In this document: one piece after another, positions 6,253-9,024 of the stretch
Position numbering within the stretch: position 1 is the stretch's first letter
How the letters are laid out: every line of letters starts with the position of its first letter
Assembly (NCBI GenBank): GCA_021160985.1
Contig: JAGHBN010000044.1
Span: 1 to 9,024 of the forward strand
Direction of reading: 5' to 3'
Length of the DNA stretch: 9,024 bases
DNA from: Thermococcus sp.
Lineage (GTDB): Archaea > Methanobacteriota_B > Thermococci > Thermococcales > Thermococcaceae
Position numbers and translations under genes: made by a program
Notes under the pieces: model-generated
Database searches by the model: none
Seen by the model: only the letters and a program-made list of their open reading frames with translations
What the model was told of the DNA's origin: nothing

Positions 6253-7479
6253 ATGAACATGGAAGAGCTCGTGGAAAAGGTAGCTAAAGGAGAGGTAAAG
6301 CTCCACCAGGTTGAAAAATACACCAACGGCGACAAAAAGCTCGCCACTGAAATAAGAAGAAAGGCACTTGAGAAGAAGCTCGGCGTCAAGCTTGAGCACA
6401 TAGGGCACTACAGCATAGACCCCAACCAGGTCATAGGAAAGAACATCGAAAACATGATAGGCGTCGTTCAGATACCAATGGGCGTCGCCGGGCCGCTTAA
6501 AATAAACGGCGAATACGCCAAGGGCGAGTTCTACATACCGCTTGCAACCACTGAAGGCGCGCTCGTTGCAAGCGTTAACCGCGGCTGTTCTGCCCTGACC
6601 GAGGCTGGCGGGGTTAAGACGACTCTCATTGATGATAAAATGACTCGTGCACCGCTCCTCAAGTGCCCGGACGCGAGGAGAGCGAGGGAAGTTGCCGAGT
6701 GGGTGAAGACCAACGTAGACTACCTCCAGGAGAAGGCGGTGAGCAAGGTCACAAGACACGGAAAGCTGCGCGATGTTAAACCCTACATCGTTGGCAACAA
6801 CCTCTACCTGCGCTTTGAGTTCGAGACCGGCGACGCTATGGGAATGAACATGGTGACCATCTCGAGCGAGGAGATCATGAAGGTCATAGAGGAGGAATTC
6901 CCGGACGTTAGGTACCTCGCGCTTTCGGGCAACATGTGCGTTGATAAAAAGCCGAACGCCATGAACTTCATCAACGGGCGCGGGAAGACGGTCATTGCTG
7001 AGGCTATAATCCCGCGCGAAATAGTCGAGAGGAAGCTGAAGACCACGCCGGAGCTCATAGCCGAGGTGAACTACAGGAAGAACCTCGTCGGCTCTGCCCA
7101 GGCCGGTTCCTACGGCTTCAACGCCCACTTCGGGAACATAGTCGGTGCTATCTTCCTCGCCACCGGGCAGGACGAAGCTCAGATCACCGAGGGTTCGCAC
7201 GGCATAACCCTGACCGAGGTCACCCCCGAGGGAGACCTTTACATCAGCGTAACGATGTCGAGCCTTGAGATTGGAACCGTCGGCGGAGGAACGCGCGTCC
7301 CGACCCAGAGGGAGGCCCTCTCGATTATGGGCGTTGCCGGTGGTGGAAACCCGCCTGGAACGAACGCCAAGAAGTTCGCGGAGATAGTTGCCAGTGCTGT
7401 CCTTGCTGGCGAGCTCTCGCTCCTCGCAGCAATAGCAGCCAAGCACCTCGCAAAAGCCCACGCCGAGCTGGGGCGCTAA
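6253..7479 (+). CDS. hmgA: 3-hydroxy-3-methylglutaryl-CoA reductase, class I
   Basis: Reduces HMG-CoA to mevalonate with two NADPH, the committed step toward isoprenoids and hence archaeal ether lipids. Numbering from the ATG at 6253 (408 residues), the HMG-CoA motif E-N-M-I-G is at 66-70 and T-T-E-G-A at 99-103 with catalytic E101. The NADPH motif D-A-M-G-M-N-M is at 194-200, D-K-K-P-N-A at 231-236 with catalytic K232, G-Q-D-E at 305-308 with D307, G-T-V-G-G-G-T at 341-347, and catalytic H403 is near the end. There is no membrane-anchor region, as expected in archaea. An in-frame ATG at 6220 would overlap the preceding gene, but GGAGGTG at 6241-6247 sits five bases before 6253, so I chose the latter. 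It is probably transcribed with the MinD-like gene. Confidence 0.97.
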   Translation: MNMEELVEKVAKGEVKLHQVEKYTNGDKKLATEIRRKALEKKLGVKLEHIGHYSIDPNQVIGKNIENMIGVVQIPMGVAGPLKINGEYAKGEFYIPLATTEGALVASVNRGCSALTEAGGVKTTLIDDKMTRAPLLKCPDARRAREVAEWVKTNVDYLQEKAVSKVTRHGKLRDVKPYIVGNNLYLRFEFETGDAMGMNMVTISSEEIMKVIEEEFPDVRYLALSGNMCVDKKPNAMNFINGRGKTVIAEAIIPREIVERKLKTTPELIAEVNYRKNLVGSAQAGSYGFNAHFGNIVGAIFLATGQDEAQITEGSHGITLTEVTPEGDLYISVTMSSLEIGTVGGGTRVPTQREALSIMGVAGGGNPPGTNAKKFAEIVASAVLAGELSLLAAIAAKHLAKAHAELGR

Positions 7480-7489
7480 AGGAATGCCC

Positions 7490-7638
7490 TTACGACTTTT
7501 CTCTTCTTCTCTGAAGCGCCTCAGAACCCTTCTTTCTGGTAACTCTGGCGAGTAGCTCATCGAAGGTGTATCCATGAGAGGTCCGAAAACTTCCCACAGT
7601 CCTCCCGCAGCCACAGCAAAACCCTCAAAAGGTATCAT
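7490..7638 (-). pseudogene. possible small gene or frameshifted remnant, antisense to the gap after HMG-CoA reductase
   Basis: In one minus-strand frame the stretch 7490-7624 is open and ends at TAA (7490-7492), reading F-C-C-G-C-G near its start and then Y-T-F-D-E-L-L-A-R-V and a Lys/Arg-rich tail. This end looks like real archaeal protein. In that frame the only good start is a GTG at 7597 (35 residues, GGGAGG three bases before it). In a second frame an ATG at 7638 gives a plausible beginning (M-I-P-F-E-G-F-A-V-A-A-G-G-L-W) without an end of its own nearby. Joining the two needs a frameshift near 7565-7580. It may be a decayed gene, a tiny intact gene, or chance. No family is recognised. 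Confidence 0.25.
7497..7512 (+). terminator. pyrimidine-rich terminator after HMG-CoA reductase
   Basis: The run TTTTCTCTTCTTCTCT begins 18 bases after the HMG-CoA reductase stop. A U/C-rich tract in this position fits archaeal intrinsic termination. The same bases read as Arg/Lys/Glu codons on the other strand in the possible remnant, which is an alternative reason for the tract. Confidence 0.4.
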
Positions 7639-7682
7639 TGATTAAAAATCCGATTCTCCGGTCGCGATTGTCTGCGAAACTG

Positions 7683-7727
7683 TTAAAAAGCTGTTTTGAC
7701 TATTGTATAAAATGTGTGCGGTGGTGT
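7683..7727 (+). promoter_or_regulatory. likely promoter and ribosome site of the 7730-8443 gene
   Basis: GGTGGTG (7721-7727) is a weak ribosome site a few bases before the ATG at 7730. TATAAAAT (7706-7713) is the best TATA-like sequence but sits so close that transcription would begin at or just after the ATG. TTAAAAAG (7683-7690) is better placed, giving a leader near 18 bases. On the minus strand the same area reads TTTTATAC, a possible box for the remnant to the left. Confidence 0.3.
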
Positions 7728-7729
7728 GA

Positions 7730-8443
7730 ATGATAAGAGCTAAAACCGAGTTTGAGACCTGTGAGGAGGTCCTTATAAGTTCAAAATCAAAACTTTTTGA
7801 ACTCTTGTTCGAAGACATTCCGCCCAATCCAGTAGGATACGCCACATCCCTGGTCGATAGAGGAGTTTACATCGTCGACTCGGAGGGTAACAAGCTACTC
7901 CGGCTGGAATGTCAGGCGGGAAAAAATGTACTGCTCCACGAGCTCCAGAAGGCAAACATTGCACCCGAGGACATAATAAACACGTATCTCGGAACTTTAT
8001 TCACCGTTTTGGACCAGGCAGGGATAATAGAAAAACCCACGCTCTCATATTACACGGGAACCCAGTTTATAGAACCTGTTGAGATTAAGGTGGTTGAACA
8101 TTCCTCCGGATTCATGAAGGGTTCCTTTACACTTTTTGACTGGCTGATATCCAAAAATTACCGCAGCATATGGATCGATAAAGTAAAGCCGCTCCCCGCG
8201 CCGATATATGATCCACTTGATGCATTTGATACCAGGAAGTCCGACAACCTGATAGTAATTTTTGAAAAAGAGTCCCTGAAAAAACTCGCCGTTATGGGGT
8301 TTGAGAACTTTTTGCAGGTAAAAGAGATATTCATCCATGCAACCTCATTCCATATCAACGCAGTTTTCTTTGGCCACCTAAAGTTCAAAATAAAGAAAAT
8401 GCTCAGATTCAAGAAGCCGCCAACTCCTGAATCTTCTTCCTGA
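7730..8443 (+). CDS. unrecognised protein of 237 residues
   Basis: I do not recognise this protein. It has no signal peptide, membrane helix or metal motif, and only two Cys (11 and 61). It looks soluble: residues 1-60 mix helix and strand, and 45-63 (V-Y-I-V-D then L-L-R-L-E-C) suggests a small beta unit. The C-terminal part includes F-F-G-H-L-K-F-K-I-K-K-M-L-R-F-K-K (213-229), strongly basic and amphipathic, which might touch membrane or nucleic acid. The DNA is visibly more AT-rich than pheST, tdh or the HMG-CoA reductase gene, with many ATA, AAA and TTT codons. The last 11 codons run antisense through the end of gatE, and the tail K-K-P-P-T-P-E-S-S-S is low in complexity. The ORF length and codon-like composition support a real gene; its function is unknown and lateral origin is possible. 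Confidence 0.75.
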   Translation: MIRAKTEFETCEEVLISSKSKLFELLFEDIPPNPVGYATSLVDRGVYIVDSEGNKLLRLECQAGKNVLLHELQKANIAPEDIINTYLGTLFTVLDQAGIIEKPTLSYYTGTQFIEPVEIKVVEHSSGFMKGSFTLFDWLISKNYRSIWIDKVKPLPAPIYDPLDAFDTRKSDNLIVIFEKESLKKLAVMGFENFLQVKEIFIHATSFHINAVFFGHLKFKIKKMLRFKKPPTPESSS

Positions 8444-9024
8444 CGAGCGAGCTGACGAGCTTTCCGTCGGCCCTTCCGCGGAGCTTCGCCATGGCGCGAC
8501 CCATTACCATGCCCATGGCGCCCATGCCCTTCGCTTTAATGACCTCGATGTTCTGCTGGACGACCTCGTCTATGATGCGCTCAACTTCCTCTTCGCTGAG
8601 CAGGGTGAGTCCCTTCTCCTCTGCCACCTGGGCGGCGCTCTTCTCCGGGTGGAGTGCGAGCTCCTTGAATATCTCCTCGAAGGCCTCTTTGGCTATCTTG
8701 CCCTCGGTGTAGAGTTGGAAGGCCTCCCTGATGTGGTCGTCGGTGATGTTTTCAATTGGAACTTCCTTCTTGAGGCCCTTGAGGACAACAACGAGTATAG
8801 ATGCAGCCAGTGAGGGCTTCACACCCTTCTCCACGAGCTCCTCGAAGAGTTCGTCGCGCTCGTCGTTAACGAGGGTCTCCGCCAAGCTCCTGTCTATCTT
8901 GTACTCTTTCACGTAGCGCTTGACCCTCTCCTGCGGGAGCTCTGGTAGGTTGGCCCTAATCCTCTCCTTCTCCTCGGGCGGGATAAATATCGAGGGTATG
9001 TCCGTCTCCGGGTACATCCTAGCC
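8409..9024 (-). CDS. gatE: glutamyl-tRNA(Gln) amidotransferase subunit E, C-terminal part (partial)
   Basis: GatE works with the glutaminase GatD to turn Glu-tRNA-Gln into Gln-tRNA-Gln in archaea. The frame is open through the right edge: codons for A-R precede M-Y-P-E-T-D-I-P, the archaeal GatE counterpart of the Y-F-P-E-P-D motif of GatB. The Met at 9017 is therefore internal and no start is present. About 204 residues are seen of a family usually near 630. They cover the helical segment followed by the GatB/YqeY tail domain, which contacts tRNA; counting from the Met at 9017, its M-G-M-V-M-G-R-A-M motif is at 168-176. The stop is TGA at 8409-8411. The 3' end overlaps the convergent gene from 7730 by 35 bases. 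GatB is the alternative, but the M-Y-P-E-T-D-I-P form favours GatE. Confidence 0.92.
   Translation of the reverse strand, partial: ARMYPETDIPSIFIPPEEKERIRANLPELPQERVKRYVKEYKIDRSLAETLVNDERDELFEELVEKGVKPSLAASILVVVLKGLKKEVPIENITDDHIREAFQLYTEGKIAKEAFEEIFKELALHPEKSAAQVAEEKGLTLLSEEEVERIIDEVVQQNIEVIKAKGMGAMGMVMGRAMAKLRGRADGKLVSSLVRKKIQELAAS

Noticed and set aside
5758..7638. A 626-codon open minus-strand frame opposite HMG-CoA reductase and the MinD-like gene
   Set aside because: It is antisense to two genes with intact catalytic motifs. Its translation is Leu/Arg/Val-rich with no family motif, as expected from the mirror of biased archaeal codons. Only its first 50 codons lie outside HMG-CoA reductase, and these are treated as a possible remnant.
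8409..9017. A complete 202-residue YqeY-like protein starting at the ATG at 9017
   Set aside because: The frame stays open to the right edge with A-R before M-Y-P-E-T-D-I-P, a known internal motif of GatE. The Met is therefore internal and the gene is partial.

Overview
The window looks like chromosomal DNA of a hyperthermophilic euryarchaeon of the order Thermococcales, most likely Thermococcus. The protein families are archaeal: a short PheRS beta chain, GatE, a class I HMG-CoA reductase and a Pyrococcus/Thermococcus-type threonine dehydrogenase. Proteins are rich in Glu, Lys, Arg and Ile. Ribosome binding sites match GGAGGTGATC, BRE/TATA-like promoters lie about 35-60 bases before starts, and spacing is tight. 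This assignment comes from recognising families by eye, not from a search.

Layout from left to right. (1) Bases 1-59 appear to hold the last codons of a plus-strand gene that converges on pheT. (2) On the minus strand, pheS (1787-3286) and pheT (56-1780) form a two-gene operon for phenylalanyl-tRNA synthetase. (3) A minus-strand gene at 3391-4071 encodes an unrecognised membrane-anchored, probably extracellular protein. An 18-base palindrome lies between it and pheS. (4) tdh (minus, 4268-5317) encodes L-threonine 3-dehydrogenase with both zinc sites intact. (5) A divergent promoter region (5318-5491) separates tdh from a plus-strand pair: a MinD/ParA-type ATPase (5492-6235) and, 17 bases on, HMG-CoA reductase (6253-7479), the committed step of mevalonate and archaeal lipid synthesis. 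(6) The 250 bases 7480-7729 hold the probable HMG-CoA reductase terminator and, on the minus strand, a coding-like stretch that may be a small gene or remnant. (7) An unrecognised plus-strand gene (7730-8443), visibly more AT-rich than its neighbours, runs 35 bases into the 3' end of gatE. (8) The C-terminal third of gatE (minus, 8409 to the right edge), from the tRNA-dependent amidotransferase GatDE, closes the window.

Most of the window is core metabolism and translation: Phe-tRNA synthesis, Gln-tRNA synthesis, threonine breakdown and isoprenoid synthesis. I see no CRISPR array, insertion sequence, tRNA, rRNA or defence cluster, and no clear sign of a new multi-gene system. The places worth a second look are the MinD-like ATPase paired with HMG-CoA reductase (signature Lys replaced by Arg), the two unrecognised proteins, the coding-like remnant near 7490-7638, and the palindrome at 3369-3386.
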